Below, in pieces: positions 1-12,095 of a DNA stretch of 64,000 nt. The position numbers and the translations under genes are program-made. Within the stretch, counting starts at the first letter, position 1, and every line of letters begins with the position of its first letter. Origin of the DNA: Antilocapra americana (Eukaryota > Chordata > Mammalia > Artiodactyla > Antilocapridae); NCBI GenBank assembly GCA_007570785.1, contig ML662449.1, positions 12,463,564-12,527,563 on the forward strand. The letters are read 5' to 3'. Under the pieces are notes generated by a model. The model was given only the letters and a program-made list of their open reading frames with translations. It did not search any database and was not told where the DNA came from.

Positions 1-440
1 GGATTACTGTGATATTGAATGGTTTGCCTTGGAAATGAACAGAGATCATTCTGTCATTTTTGAGATTGCCTCCAAGTACTACATTTCAGACTCTTTTCTT
101 GACTATGATGGCTACTCCATTTCTTCTAAGGGATTCCTGCCCACAACAGTAGATATAATGGTCATCTGAGTTAAACTCACCCATTCCAGTCTATCTTAGT
201 TTGCTGACTCCTAGAATGTTGACATTCACTCTTGCCATCTCCTGTTTGACCATTTCCAATTTACCTTGATTCATGGACCTAACATTCCAGGTTTCCATGC
301 AACATTGCTCTTTACATAATTGGACCTTGTTTCTATCACCAGTCACATCCGCAACAAAGACTTTACAGTCTGCAAATCTTAAACTCTTTACTCTCTGCCC
401 TTCAAGAAAATCTTTGATGACCCCTGACTTCTGTAATAGG
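1..440 (-). mobile_element. BovB (RTE-clade) LINE, endonuclease-domain fragment
   Basis: Read on the minus strand, this translates to the start of the BovB endonuclease domain, including the stretches NQGKLEMVKQEMARVN, GEFNSDDHYIYYCGQESLRR and NDRMISVHFQGKPFNITVI. An in-frame stop follows VKKRV and there are scattered substitutions, so the copy is dead. The reverse-transcriptase part would lie to the left, outside the window. BovB copies itself by target-primed reverse transcription. It is abundant in ruminants, and squamate reptiles carry close relatives. Confidence 0.9.
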
Positions 441-480
441 TCATTTATTATCTAACACAGTTAATTCAGTTCAGGGGGGG

Positions 481-3400
481 CGGTTAAAAATGTCATCAAA
501 GACTTTTTAGAATTCCTCTTGCTACTTTCTTTGTGTTGCCCTCATCCCAGGATGGTTACTCTCATAGTGGCAAGAGAGCTGACAATGATAATCAGGACTC
601 TGTGCTTTCCTGTTCATGTCCAGCAGGAAAAAGAGTAACTTCCCTCCTAGATGTGAAATATAAATTTTCAATCAGATTGGGTTAGTTTAAGAGGCATGCC
701 CCTCACTGGATCACTACCATTGCCAGGGGATTGCTATGCCCATATTTTCTCAGTCAATCTGCAACCCCCTCTAAGGATGAGAGGACACAGAACTTCAACA
801 TTGTTTAAAAAGGAGAAAATGAAGAGTGGATGTTAAGGAAGCAAGCAGCAATGCTGAGATAGTCAGGCATGAGAGGACTTTGGGGAACCTCTCCTGTGCT
901 CCCATCCCTAAATCTCTGCTTCTCTCTTTGATTCTGATTCGTTGTTCTTACTCATTATTGCCTGTTTTCTTCTACTTCTCCTAATATATGGTGGAAAACA
1001 GAGCTGCCAATAGCTCATGTATTTACTGTTACAGTCTTATAATTCAAAGAGATGAATCTCTTTTTTATTTTCAAGTTCCTGGGGAAAGCTTTTGATTGGC
1101 CCAGGCTAAGTCAGGGGCTCATGTTTCAATTAAGGTGAGGTCATGTTCTATAGTTTGAAAATCCTCACGTTAACTAAGTGAATGGTGGCAGAGAGAGCTA
1201 ATAGTTTTCATTTTGGGAAAATGGTGTCAGACAGATGAGCTATTAGGTGTCTGCTACAGTATGTTTATTTCTTCATGTCAAATGAAATAGTCCAGTATTT
1301 TCCATTGTAGATGATTGTGTACATGAGGATTAGTTTTCATTTGAGAAACATTGACTCAAAAGAGTAGTCATTTAAACAGGGTGGTTTATCTTTCTTTCAT
1401 ATAAAGCTACTAAGGTGGGCAAGCTGGTATGACATTTATACCCCCTCATCTCCTGTGTTGCCCTTATCTTCACGACCCAAGGTGTCAGTGAGAACTCCTG
1501 CTAGCATGCCCATGCTTGTAGCAGCATGATGGAGGAAGGGACAAAGAAAGGGCAAGAGGTACACATCAACTGTCACTTCAGGCAAGTTCCAGAAGTTGCC
1601 ATATAAAACTTACAGCCAGTCCTCTGCAAAGGAAACTTGGAAATAGCCCTTTCCCCCTCTCTGAGCAGAGGGGTTCTATTACTCTGGAAGAAAGAAGAAC
1701 ACATATTAAGGGACAAACACCATAGTGATCATAGTCTCTGTATACTCACTATATAGTGATTACTCATTTTTAGAATACATGGGCTTTTAAGCGAAAGGGA
1801 TTTATTTTCAACTCAGAAAGAAAATAGTCCTTATTAAGAAGCATAAAGGATAATTTAATAATACAGTCCATAATTGAAATTTCAACACAGTAGAGTAACA
1901 AGAAGTATACAACACAAGCCATTGTTTGCTTGTGCAAGTAGGACCTTTGACTAAAGGCAATGCTGGGTCCTAGTGAAGAATTATCTTGCAAACTGTGATG
2001 ACCAATTCATATCACTTTAGACAAAATTCTGTGGAATTCTGTAACTATTGTTACAAATTAGCATTCCTTAAATTCAGACTCAAACTTAGAAACATAAAAT
2101 GCTGAAAAGCTATTATCTAAGCCCAGGAAGCTTCGGCCACTGGCTAAGCTATCAAGATTTAAATATCCAAAATGACCAGGTATATTTCCTCAACTGAAAA
2201 ACGGGTTCCTAGTTCTACTTGCTGCCATGACAGTTTGAGAAGGCTTCACCAAAGGATTTGTAACTTGCCTTTCAAATTATGATTGATGGACCTGCCCTTT
2301 TCATAGCCAATTTCCAGGGAAAGGAGATTCAAATTATATTTTCCATGCTCCCGTGGTCTGTCCTTAATGGTGACTATAAAAGCCTGACTCTCTGTCCATT
2401 TAGATTGAGGAAAAAAATAACAAAGCCTAGGTCTCTTGCCTGTGAATGAATGGAGAATAGAAAAAGGGATTTTTTTTTTTAGTACCTGAAAAGTTCCAGC
2501 AAAGCCAAGTTTCACTGCAGAGGGTGTGCCAGCATCCAAGGTAACACCCTTCCTGCAGTCAGGAGTACAAGAGCATGTACTCAAGTATTATTTGGTGACA
2601 AAAATAAAACATTATTCTGAGCAATAAAGTGTCATTCAAATTTTACCAAAGTACACAGTTGCTATAACGTAATTATTCTAAGAAAGAGTGTTAATTTAGA
2701 AATTACCTAACCTTTTTGGTTTCTATCTTTGATGACATTTGTAATCTAAATTAGCAGTAAATCTATGTCTCTTGGGCTTTTACATCAAACTCCAAACCTG
2801 ATTCACAATTTTATTTTAGGATCAGCAACCCATTTACTAGGGTTCAGCTGGTCTCAGAGATTTAAAGCCAGCCTAGGCCCAGGTAATTTGCAGATGAAGG
2901 GTGGAGAAGCAAAGGAATTAGTGCCCTTATCTTCAAGCCAAAGCAGAAGAGTGACCATGTCACCATTGGGCTGGCATTCCCCCCTTCTCCCCTACCCACC
3001 ATGCTTCTCCTAGAGCGCTGGGGAAAAGAGGAAGTTACAGAATGGCTGATGTTTCAAAGTGTTGTGACTTTGGCCTCTCCCTATAAACCAGCAAAATACC
3101 TATAGGGTAACACAGGACCTGGTACAGACAGGTGCTTGAAAAATTATGGCCAAAAGAAAGAATTATTAATTGGGTTTGCAGAAGATCTAAAATTTATCTA
3201 CAACCAATATCAGACTATTTTATTGGTTCACAAATGATCATAACAGTTAGATGGAGTTACAGGTAATCTATTTAATTGTCCAAATGTCTATAGTGTTATA
3301 TTCCTGTAACAGTAGTATATTCCTCTAATGCTTTTAATTAAAGAGAAACAGTCATTTCAAGCAATAGTGTTAAAAATTGAGTGATGAATTTTGATCTATC

Positions 3401-4389
3401 CAAACAAAGTTACTTTAAGTAATAGACATGCCACTATAAATAACAGATAGTGGCTTGTTTAAAATATAAATCAATTATTTAATCATAGTAACAGATTCTA
3501 TCTATCATATGCATAACACAGTTATAGCAAATCCTCTTAAGGCTTCCGTGGAGTAGGGAAAAGGGCATGGGTGAAAACTACAGAATAAAATAGCTTATGC
3601 TATTTTGGGCTTTCTGTTGAGAAAGGCAGTGAGATAATGACCCTATTTTAACCTCTATACCTACCATGTTGTCATTTACTAAGCACTCATGATGTCGTGG
3701 TTAGGCTTACCAGAAAACATTCATGAGCAACCTCAGAAATTCTGTCATTAGTACACACAGTCAACCTCATACTACCGAGAAAAGTACTTCTTGAAATGTT
3801 TCAAAAAGGGAAGTATTAATATAAACATGTAACAGCTATGGTTAGTCAGGCCAACAGACCTGGACCAATGGTATTTTGCTTTTACCCACAAACCAACTTG
3901 CTGTCAGATCCCTCCCACTTTCAGCTGAGAAAATAGGTCACATGAATTTTAAGGCCCCTAACAGTACTATGAACATTATGAAGCCTATCCAGGTGAAGAC
4001 TATGAATATTATCATTCAAAGACAATATAGAAAAAATATTGAGGAGTTGTTTTGACCATGAGCCCTGATAAATTTTATCCTTCATCTAAATGCCTTTCTA
4101 ATGTCTTCCCAGCAGAAACAACCAGGTTATTTGAATATTTAAAAGGAGCTTACCCAAAAAGAAAGATAAGATGTTTTATCAAGTTCTTCAAAAGCAACAG
4201 CTGAAGTGAACAAACTGTTGTGGGTGCTTTTAATACGTGAATTTGTGAAGTTATATGCTCATTTCTGTCATCAGGAAGTAAGATATAAGAATCCTTTTTT
4301 AAAATTACTGAACCAATACAGATATGATCTTTACAGGCTTTTCTCATGTCTGTCATTTCTGTCTCTGAAGATTTGAATTTTCATTCTTT
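481..4389. other. Long stretch with no recognised gene or young repeat
   Basis: No long open frame, ruminant SINE or recognisable LINE coding segment is visible. The longest open frames (for example 2246-2584 minus, 112 codons) match no family I know and have no supporting context. A short piece near 3100-3170 has the flavour of a MIR/L2 tail but is too decayed to place. The stretch is probably old intergenic or intronic DNA. Confidence 0.5.
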
Positions 4390-5835
4390 TAAAAATATTT
4401 ACTGATTTCCTACCAGGTGGCTGACACTGATCTGGTGCTTGGAATACATCAGTGAAAAACAAACAGATCCCTGTCCTTTGGAGGGATAAACAAAAAATAA
4501 ACCATAAACACAATAAGTAAGTAATTTCCATAGACATTAGAAGGGATAAATGTTATGGAAAATGGAAATAGCAGGGTAAAATGATCAGGAGTGTTGGATG
4601 TGGAGAGGAAAGGCAAGTTCAGTTTCAGTAGGTGGCAGGGTGGCCCCATTGAGAAGGTGAAAACCTAGGGAACATGTGAAGTAGGTTAAAGTGTAGGCTA
4701 TGTGATTATCTGGGGAAAATTTTCCAAGCCAAATGTCTGGGGTGTTTGAGGAACAGCAAAGAGATCAGCATGGCTGGAGGGGAGTGAATAAAGGTGAAGT
4801 TAGCAGGAGTTGAGGTCAGAAATGTGATGGGAAAGCAGGTGATCTGGATTGTGTAGGTCTTTGTGGGGATTTGTATTACTCTGAGTGAAATGGAACACTG
4901 TTATGAGGTTTCTGAGCAAAAGAGTAGCATGATTTGACTTTATTTTTGAAGTATCTCTCTGACTGAATTCTTGAGACTAGCCTGTAGTAGAAGCAAGGGG
5001 AAAGGGTAGAAGAGAGGTGACTTGTTAAGAAGTGATGGCAATTATCCAAGAGAGAGATAATGACGGTGGCTCAGACCAGGCTAGGAGAGGTGGAGGTGGT
5101 GAAAAGTGGTTGGATGCCAAATATACTTTTTGGAGGAGGAGCCAACAAAATTTGGATGTGAAAAAAGAGACAGGAGTTAAGGATGACTCTAAAGTTTTTG
5201 GTCAGAACTAATTAAAGGTAGAATTGTCATCCAATGAGGAGGTGTAGACTGTGGGTGGAGCAGGCTTTAAAAGGAATAATGAGAGTTCGAGTTTGGACTT
5301 GTTAATTCTGAGATGTCAAGTTGGCAAATGGATAAAGGTCTAGAGTTCAGAAGAGGAGTCTGGGCTGGAGATAAACTTTTGGCAGCATGTAAATGATATT
5401 TAAGGCTGAAATGAAACTAAGTTGAGATAACCAAGGAGAGAATAAAAAGGAGAAGAGGCCTAAGAAGAAGACCCCATGGCCCTCCAGGATTATGAGGTCA
5501 CAGAGGAGAGGAGGGACCTGAAAAAGAGACTGAGAAGCAATGTCCAGTGAGGAGGAAGAAACCCAAGAGAAGGTGTGTCCTGGAAGCAAAGTGAAGAAGT
5601 TTCCAGAGCTGCGGCAAATGCTTCTGACACACACGTAAGCAGAGGCCTGAGAACTGACAGATGGACTTTGACAAGTACAGTCATCAGTGTCTTCAGAAAG
5701 AGTAGTTTCAGTGAAGCATTCATGACAGACTTGTTTGGAACAAGTTTTAAGAGGTGATAAGAAGAGAGAAACTAGAGATAGCAAATATAGATAACTTTTA
5801 GAAAACTTTCGCTTAAAAGAGTACTAAGAAATGGA
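4390..5835 (-). mobile_element. LINE-2 (L2) fragment with reverse-transcriptase region, unusually long
   Basis: The left part, about 4395-4860, matches the reverse complement of the L2 3' end: the text derived from 'place of increasing size/number', the clause on balanced growth and the group-weight wording typical of that family. Farther right the minus strand reads FSLKYHLHAAKSLSP, the decayed form of the L2 reverse-transcriptase block around the YADD motif, here HAAK. The downstream protein frame is broken by stops and shifts. Most L2 copies keep only a few hundred bases of the 3' end, so about 1.4 kb is long for the family. It is ancient and inactive. Confidence 0.8.
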
Positions 5836-6047
5836 GCTGTGGCTCCCATTTTCTGAAACATTTTATTCATTTATAATATGAATAATTAATAATTTTCAAG
5901 GGAATGCCCTATTTTCTTTCAAACAGACAAACATGTCCTGAACATGGTTATTCATTATGGAGTTATTTAATTTTTAACTATTAATATTACTTTCTGTACA
6001 GGTCATTTCAGAGATTGTAAAATCACCTCCACTATATAAGATCCTTG
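5836..6047. other. Short unassigned AT-rich spacer
   Basis: This AT-rich piece lies between the L2 fragment and the L1 3' end. I see no gene or repeat signature in it. Confidence 0.4.
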
Positions 6048-6800
6048 ATGCATATGATACAGCAATCCCATTCCTGGGCATATATCTGGAAAAAATGAAA
6101 ACTTTAATTCAAAAAGATATGTTCACCCCAATGTTCAGAGCGACGCTGTCTACAATAGCCAAGACATGAAAGCAACTGAAATGTCCATCAATAGATGAAT
6201 GGATAAACATGTGGTACATACACACAGTGGAATATTATTCAACCATAAAAGAGAATGAAATAATGCCATTTAGAGCAACATGGATGGACCTAATGGTTGT
6301 CATACCAGGTGAAACAAGTCAGAGAAACACAAATATCATATGATATAACTTATATATGGGGCCTAAAAAAATGATACAAATGACCTAGTTTATAAAACAG
6401 ATTCACAGACATAGAAAACAAATTCATGGTTACCAAAGGGAAAAAGGGGTGGGGAGAGATAAATAAGAAGTGTGGGACTAATAGATGTATGCATGTGTGT
6501 TCAGTCACTTCAGTCATGTCTGACTCTTTGCAGCCCTATAGACTGTAGCTTGCAAGGCTCCTCTGCCATGGGATTGTCCAGGCAGGAATACTGGAGTGGG
6601 TTGCCATGCCCTTCTCCCACAGATGTATACTACTATATATAAAACAGACAAATAGTAGGGACCTACTGTATAGCAGAGGGAACTATATTCAATATCTTAT
6701 AATATCCTATAATGGAAAGGAAACTGAAAAAGAAATACATATTTTTTTCAGATTGTATAGTTGTTTGTATAGTTTTATATATGTGTGTATATTTATATAT
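6048..6800 (+). mobile_element. L1 LINE 3' end, interrupted by a Bov SINE
   Basis: The left end is the familiar end of L1 ORF2 (the 'cagcaatcccattcctggg' stretch). It continues through the last ORF2 codons and into the 3' UTR, for example 'gacctactgtatagcag' near 6660. The element is split at 6491-6620 by a younger SINE with a clean target duplication. The right end fades into an AT-rich tail near 6800. The family is an artiodactyl or older L1 subfamily that I cannot fix by eye. Confidence 0.85.
6491..6620 (-). mobile_element. Bov-A-type SINE inserted in L1
   Basis: The body is the reverse complement of the Bov-A unit and the tRNA-like head is missing. It is flanked by an exact 8-bp direct repeat, AGATGTAT, at 6483-6490 and 6621-6628. 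The L1 sequence continues on both sides, so this insertion is younger than the L1. Confidence 0.9.
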
Positions 6801-6839
6801 AAAATAAAATTAAAAGAGAGAGAAATAAGTTATAAATGA

Positions 6840-9350
6840 AAGAACAAAATAAAACCCCAGAAGAAAACCCCTAATGAAATGAAGATAAGTAATTTACCTT
6901 ATAAAGCATTCAAAGAAACAATCACAAGGATGCTCACTGAGTTTGGAAGGAGAATGGAGGAACTTAGGGAGAATTTCAACAAAGATTCAGAAAATATAAG
7001 AACAAATCAGAACTGAAGAATACAATAACTGAAATAAAAAAAATACTAGAAAAAAAAGAATCAATAGCAGATTAGATAATACAGAAGAATGAATAAGTGA
7101 TCTGGAAGATAGAAGAGTAGAAATCACCCAACCAGAACAGCAAAAGAAAAAAGAATTCTTTAAACTGAGGACGATTTAAGGAACCTCTGGGGCAACATTA
7201 AGCATACTTAACATTTGCATTATAGGGATCCCATTGGGAAAAGAGAGACAGAAAGGGAAAGAAGACTTACTTGAGGAAATAATGGCCAAAAACTTTTCTA
7301 AACTGCAGAAGGAAACAGACATCCAGATATAGGAAGTACAGAGAGTTCCAAACAAGATGATCTAAAAGAGATGCACACCAAGACATAATGAAAATAAAAA
7401 AGGTAAAGATAAGCGAATCTTAAAAGCAGCAAGAGAAAGAAAAAACAAAACAAAACTAATGATATACAAGGGAAACCCCATAGGACCAACAGCTGATTTT
7501 TCAGCAGAAACTTTACAAGCCAGAAGGGAAAGGCAGGATATATTTAAAATGCTAAGAGAAAAAATCTTATACAACCAAGAAAACTATTTGACAAGATTAA
7601 GGTTCAAAATTGAGAAAAAGATAGTTTCCCAGATAAGTAAAAACCAAAGGGGTTCATTATGCCTAGACAAGCCCTACAAGAAATGTTAAAGGGCCCCTCT
7701 CCTTTAAGCAGAAACGACCACACCTAGAAATAAGAAAATATATGAATGAAAATTTCACTCGTAAAAGTAAATATATAGTAAAGGCATTGAGTTCAGTTCA
7801 GTCTCTCAGTCATTTCAGATTGTTTGCGACCTCTTGAACCACAGCACACCAGGCCTCCCTGTCCATCACCAACTCCTGGAGCTTACCCAAACTCATGACC
7901 ATTGAGTCGGTGATGCCATCCAGCCATCTCATCCTCTGTCATCCCCTTCTCCTCCTGCCCCCAATCCTTCCCAGCATTAGGGTCTTTTCCAATGAGTCAA
8001 CTCTTTGCATGAGGTGGCCAAAATATTGAAGTTTTGGCTTCAACATCAGTCCTTCTGATGAACATCCAGGACTGATCTCCTTTAGGATGGACTGGTTGGA
8101 TCTTCTTGCAGTCCAAGGGACTCTCAAGAGTCTTTTCCAACACCACAGTTCAAAAGCATCAGTTCTTCGGTGCTCAGCTTTCTTTATAGTCCAACTCTCA
8201 CATCCATATATGACTACTGGAAAAACCATAGCCACTAAAAAGCTAATGTGACAGTTAAAAGACAAAAGTAGTACAAACAAATGTAACTACAATATGTAGT
8301 TAAGGTATACACAAAATTAAGAAATGTAAAATGTGACATCAAAAACATGGAAACAAAAATGTAGTACTTCTAGAATTCCTTCAAACTTGAATGACTATCA
8401 GCTTAAAATAGACTGCTATAGACATGGGTTTGTATGTATGAACCTCATGGTAATCATAAAAAAATACCTACAATGATACACACAAAATGAAGGGAACCCA
8501 AATATAACAATAATGGAATTCACCAAACCATAAGTGAAGAAATCAATATCAAGAAACAAACAACAAGACTAAAAATTAGAGGATCTGAGTAGACATTTTC
8601 CAAGGAAGACAAACAGATGGCCAAAAAGAACAAGAAAAAGTGCTCAACATCACTAACAATCAGGGGAACGCAAATCAAAACCACAGTAAGATGCTATCTC
8701 GCACCTGTCAGGATGGCTATTATCAAAAAGACAAGAAGCAGTAAGTGTTGGTGAGGTTGTGGTAAAATGGGAGTCCTCACGCATTTTTGGTGAAAGTATA
8801 AACTAGTGCAGCCACTATGTAAAACAATATGGAGGTTCTCAAATAACTGCAAGTTGAACTACATACCATCCAGCAGTTTCTCTTCTGGATATTTTTCTGA
8901 AGAGTATTAATTCAAAAGTAACTCATTCCCTTATGTTCATGAAGCACTGTTTATATAGCCAAGATATGGAAGCAATGTAAGTGTTCATCAATAGATGAAT
9001 AAAAAAGATGTGGTATATGTATATCTATCTATCCATCTATGAAATTAAAAAAACCAAGCAAACAAAACAGAAACAGATTCATAGAACTGGTGGTTGCCAA
9101 AGGGGAGGAGAATGGGAGAACGTACAAAAGAGGTAAAGGGGATTAAGAAGTACAAACTTCTAGCTATATAATAAATAAGTCACAAAGATGTAATGGACAC
9201 AAAGGGAATCTAGTCAACAATATTGTTAACAACTTTGCATGGTGACAGATGGTAACTGGAGATCATTTTGGTGATCATTTCATGATACATAAAAATTGTG
9301 TACATCTGAAATGAATATCTTCATATAAATAAATAAATAAACACATAAAT
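6840..9350 (+). mobile_element. L1 LINE remnant: ORF1 region, then 3' end, internally deleted
   Basis: About 6845-7690 matches L1 ORF1 in sense, including 'gatctggaagatagaagag' and the 'gctgatttttcagcagaaac' stretch near 7490. Stops and frameshifts break the frame; the longest open piece is 7459-7689. About 8235-8570 resembles the ORF1-ORF2 region of older L1s. About 8580-9350 is the end of ORF2 plus 3' UTR. Most of ORF2 is missing, through internal deletion or because two L1 copies lie side by side. A BovB fragment at 7789-8234 interrupts the element. The right end is an AAAT-rich tail. Confidence 0.82.
7789..8234 (-). mobile_element. BovB LINE 3' end inserted in L1
   Basis: On the minus strand a 113-codon frame (7939-8280) carries the conserved C-terminal part of the BovB protein: WTIKKAEHRRTDAFELWCW, then LLRVPWTARRSNQSILKEIS, then LQYFGHLMQRVDSLEKTLML. 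The 3' terminus, with the repeated 'actgaactgaac' motif, is at the low-coordinate end. L1 sequence resumes on the far side, so this is a nested insertion. The copy is 5' truncated and inactive. Confidence 0.92.
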
Positions 9351-9390
9351 AAGGTATACTCCCCTCTCCCCCAACAAAGCCGTAAGTAGG

Positions 9391-9592
9391 AATCAGACAA
9401 ATCGGAATTTGTGTCCCACTCCCTCAGATTACTTGCTAGGTAACTTTTGGTCAATTATTAACCTGACAGGGCCTTGGTTTCCTCACTGATAAAATAAATG
9501 GGAATCATTCTGCCTACCTTCATGGGTGAGGATCAAGTCAATTAAGGCAGTAAAGCATTTGGCAGCTAGTCAACTCTTAACTGTTGATGGCT
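9391..9592 (+). repeat. MIR SINE
   Basis: The order of blocks follows MIR: 'ggtaacttttggtcaattat', then 'cttggtttcctcactgataa', then a 'tgggtgaggatcaag' block. It is heavily diverged, as expected for this ancient mammalian SINE. Confidence 0.7.
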
Positions 9593-9878
9593 ATCGGAGT
9601 TCACCATTTGAATGAATAGGATGTGGTCAGGAGCCCTCCTAGATAAGGACTCGAGAGGAGGGGCTGCAGCAGAGTCTGCAGTGGGGAAGGGGTGTCAAGG
9701 CAGCAGGTGCAGCCCAACAATTGGGAACTCCCAGGAACTGCCTTGTCAGCACCACTGCTGCCCCCAGCACCCTCACCCATGCTCACAACTTCTCTGGGGG
9801 AACTGAAAATATCTGAAGAACTTTGTGAATGTCAACTGTGGCTAATAATTTACCCCACTGAGAAACTCATACAAGAAA

Positions 9879-9896
9879 ACACACACACACACACAC
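9879..9896. repeat. (AC)n microsatellite
   Basis: A run of nine AC dinucleotides. Confidence 0.9.
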
Positions 9897-10382
9897 CAGT
9901 GCACATATAGACAGGGATCTCGCTTCAGAGCAATCAAGAATGTTATTTTCCTTGGGCCAGAGCAGGGTCAGAGATAGTCTAGGACCTGTCCTCAGGGGAA
10001 TTATTTCTAAGAACCTTGATAAAATGTACAAAACTAGGGTAGAAAATAACAAGGTGTAAAGCACTGATCAGGCAGAAGGTTTTCGAAGAGGAAGGACTAA
10101 TTAATTGCTCCAATTGGAGCTTTTCTTATATATTGATTCCTATTTCCAAGTCAGCAGCATCACTTTCCAGGTAATGTGAAAATAGTGAATATACAACAAA
10201 AGAGCCTGGCAGGTGTACAGAGCTAAGCTAACAACTGTCAACTGGCCTGAAAATATCTTCACTCATGGTTTTGGGGGGCTGCTTCTCCTAAGGATCCTTT
10301 CCATTAATTTTCTGGCAATAGAACCTAAAAGACCAATGAAACAAATATCAAATTTGGGACAAATTTATAGCTAAATAAACAC
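9897..10382. other. Unassigned sequence
   Basis: I see no gene or recognisable repeat here. The open frame on the minus strand at 9867-10064 runs through the AC repeat and is not a plausible gene. Confidence 0.4.
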
Positions 10383-10590
10383 AGGCTTTGGGATGCCACA
10401 AAATTGGGCTCCTAATACCAGCCTGGAAAATGTGGCTAATTACCTAACATCTCAGAGCCTTAATGTGCTCATCTGTTAAATAGGTCTTAATAAAGCCTAC
10501 TTCTCTGGGTTGTTGCCAGGATCAAATGAAACATGTATACAAAACCCCAAGCACCATGCATGGCACAGAAAGCACTCAACTAGTGGAAGA
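10383..10590 (+). repeat. MIR SINE
   Basis: The MIR block order is visible: a 'gctaattacctaacatctca' block, then 'ccttaatgtgctcatctgtt', then a 'gggttgttgccaggatcaaa' block, then 'catggcacagaaagcactca'. It is diverged but nearly full length. Confidence 0.82.
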
Positions 10591-11356
10591 GTATCAACAT
10601 TAAGTAAAATGTGCAATGATTCTTTAGTGGCTTCTTATAACATAGGAGTTTCTATCCATCCCCAATACAGAAGAGCTATTCTAGTAAAACTGAGCATTTA
10701 TTATGATTTGTGAGTTCACTGTCCAACGCAAGTTCCTGTGGAATGTTTAGTATAATCAAGCTGAAGCCCTCAGCAAGGTCCCTGGGTCCAGTCTTCAAAT
10801 CCAGTATCACTGTGGCAAAAGAACTGGAAAAGAGAAGAAGAGTACCAATGTATGATCCTACCCTCTTTCCTTTTCCCTAAACCTGTTTATCCCCTTCACT
10901 TGTTAGCTCTTCAGTTCCCAGAGAGCAGAGACTCCTGGGAAACAGGAAGTATCAAAGGCCTGTGAGAAAATCCCCAGATGAGTATCAGCAGCAAATCTCT
11001 CCCAGCAACACTTTGGTCAGAAGAGGGAAATTCCCCACCAGCCCTCAAAAACAGTCCCTCAAGAAAGCTTAGAGAAGGTTAATTTGGGAAATCCCCTCAG
11101 GGGAAGCAGCACAGAAACAGAAATCTGCTTCTTAAGAGAAGTCTGAAGAGAGTAAGCCAATTAGCGGCTGCTGGGGGAGCGCTCAGTGTTAAGCCATAGT
11201 GCTGCTGCTCCCTCATTTCCCCCTTTTCATCCTGATCCTGAGGGCAACCCTGATGGGACTCAGTTGCCAGAGCCACTTGACACCCTCTCTTTCTAGGCTC
11301 CCACCCCAGGGGAATGAATGCAACCAACACTGCTAAGCCAGATTCCCCTCCCACGC
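10591..11356. other. Unassigned sequence
   Basis: I see no gene or recognised repeat between the MIR and the next Bov-tA SINE. The 166-codon minus-strand frame at 11097-11597 is partly made of the SINE and has no known domain. Confidence 0.45.
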
Positions 11357-11368
11357 AAACCCTCTCCA

Positions 11369-11584
11369 CGATTGCGTGCATGCTAAGTAGCTTCAGCCGT
11401 GTCCGACTCTGTGATGCTAGGGACTGTAGCTGCCAGGCTCCTCTGTCCATGCGGTTCTCCAGGCAAGAGTACTGGAGTGGGTTGCCATGCCCTCCTCCAG
11501 GGGATCTTCTGGACTCAGGGATCCTACTGGGGTCTCCTGCATTACATGCAAATTCTGTACCTTCTGAGCCACCAGAGAAGCTCC
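11369..11584 (-). mobile_element. Bov-tA SINE
   Basis: This is the reverse complement of a full Bov-tA: BovB-derived body first, tRNA-Glu-like head last, ending in the complement of the 'cctggtggctcag' type head. It is flanked by a perfect 12-bp target duplication, AAACCCTCTCCA, at 11357-11368 and 11585-11596. Two overlapping plus-strand frames here (11314-11841 and 11399-11623) are artefacts of the SINE. Confidence 0.95.
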
Positions 11585-11596
11585 AAACCCTCTCCA

Positions 11597-11999
11597 TACC
11601 CAGCTACCATTTTCATTCTGTGAGTTTCCTTAAGTGCCATGAAATAACAGACCCTCAAGTTTTACTGAGTTCTAATCTGAATGTGACCTTGGGGTCACAT
11701 TTCTTAGCTGCCGCTAAACTCCAAGAGGTGGGGGAGGAACCCTTCCCACAAAGAAGAAAAACAAAATCACATAAACCTCGTCCCTTTGAAGGGCTTAGAA
11801 TGGAATATCCGCTGATGAGTGGTAGCAGAGAAAGTGTATAAACACTTTTAAAGGGGCCTGTCAGGGGAGGTGGAAGTGGGGGAGGGGGGACTGTTGGGTT
11901 ATGGCTGTCTGATCTCTATATGCAATCCAGGCCCAAGCCAACTAGCTGTCCACGAATCAGGATCATTCCCACAGGGCTTCCACTGGGCGTTTTTTGTTT
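11597..11999. other. Unassigned sequence
   Basis: I see no gene or repeat that I can name. Confidence 0.4.
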
Positions 12000-12095
12000 T
12001 AATTTTTATTTTATATCAGAGCATAGTTGTTAATCAGCTATATTCCATTGAGTGGGTTATTTATTTATTTATTTATTTATTTATTTTTGATCTGT
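12000..12095 (-). repeat. L1 3'-end remnant with (TTTA)n stretch
   Basis: The 'atatcagagcatagttgtta' block resembles the reverse complement of the ruminant L1 3' UTR. It is followed by about seven TTTA units near 12057-12087. The L1 assignment is weak; the tetranucleotide repeat is plain. Confidence 0.5.

Noticed and set aside
273..455. 60-codon plus frame near the left edge
   Set aside because: It is the antisense of the BovB endonuclease region.
11097..11597. 166-codon minus-strand open frame
   Set aside because: It overlaps the same SINE in sense; the SNPLQYSC-like text is ordinary Bov-tA translation.
11314..11841. 175-codon plus-strand open frame
   Set aside because: Most of it runs through a Bov-tA SINE and its flanks; the peptide text is the usual SINE translation.
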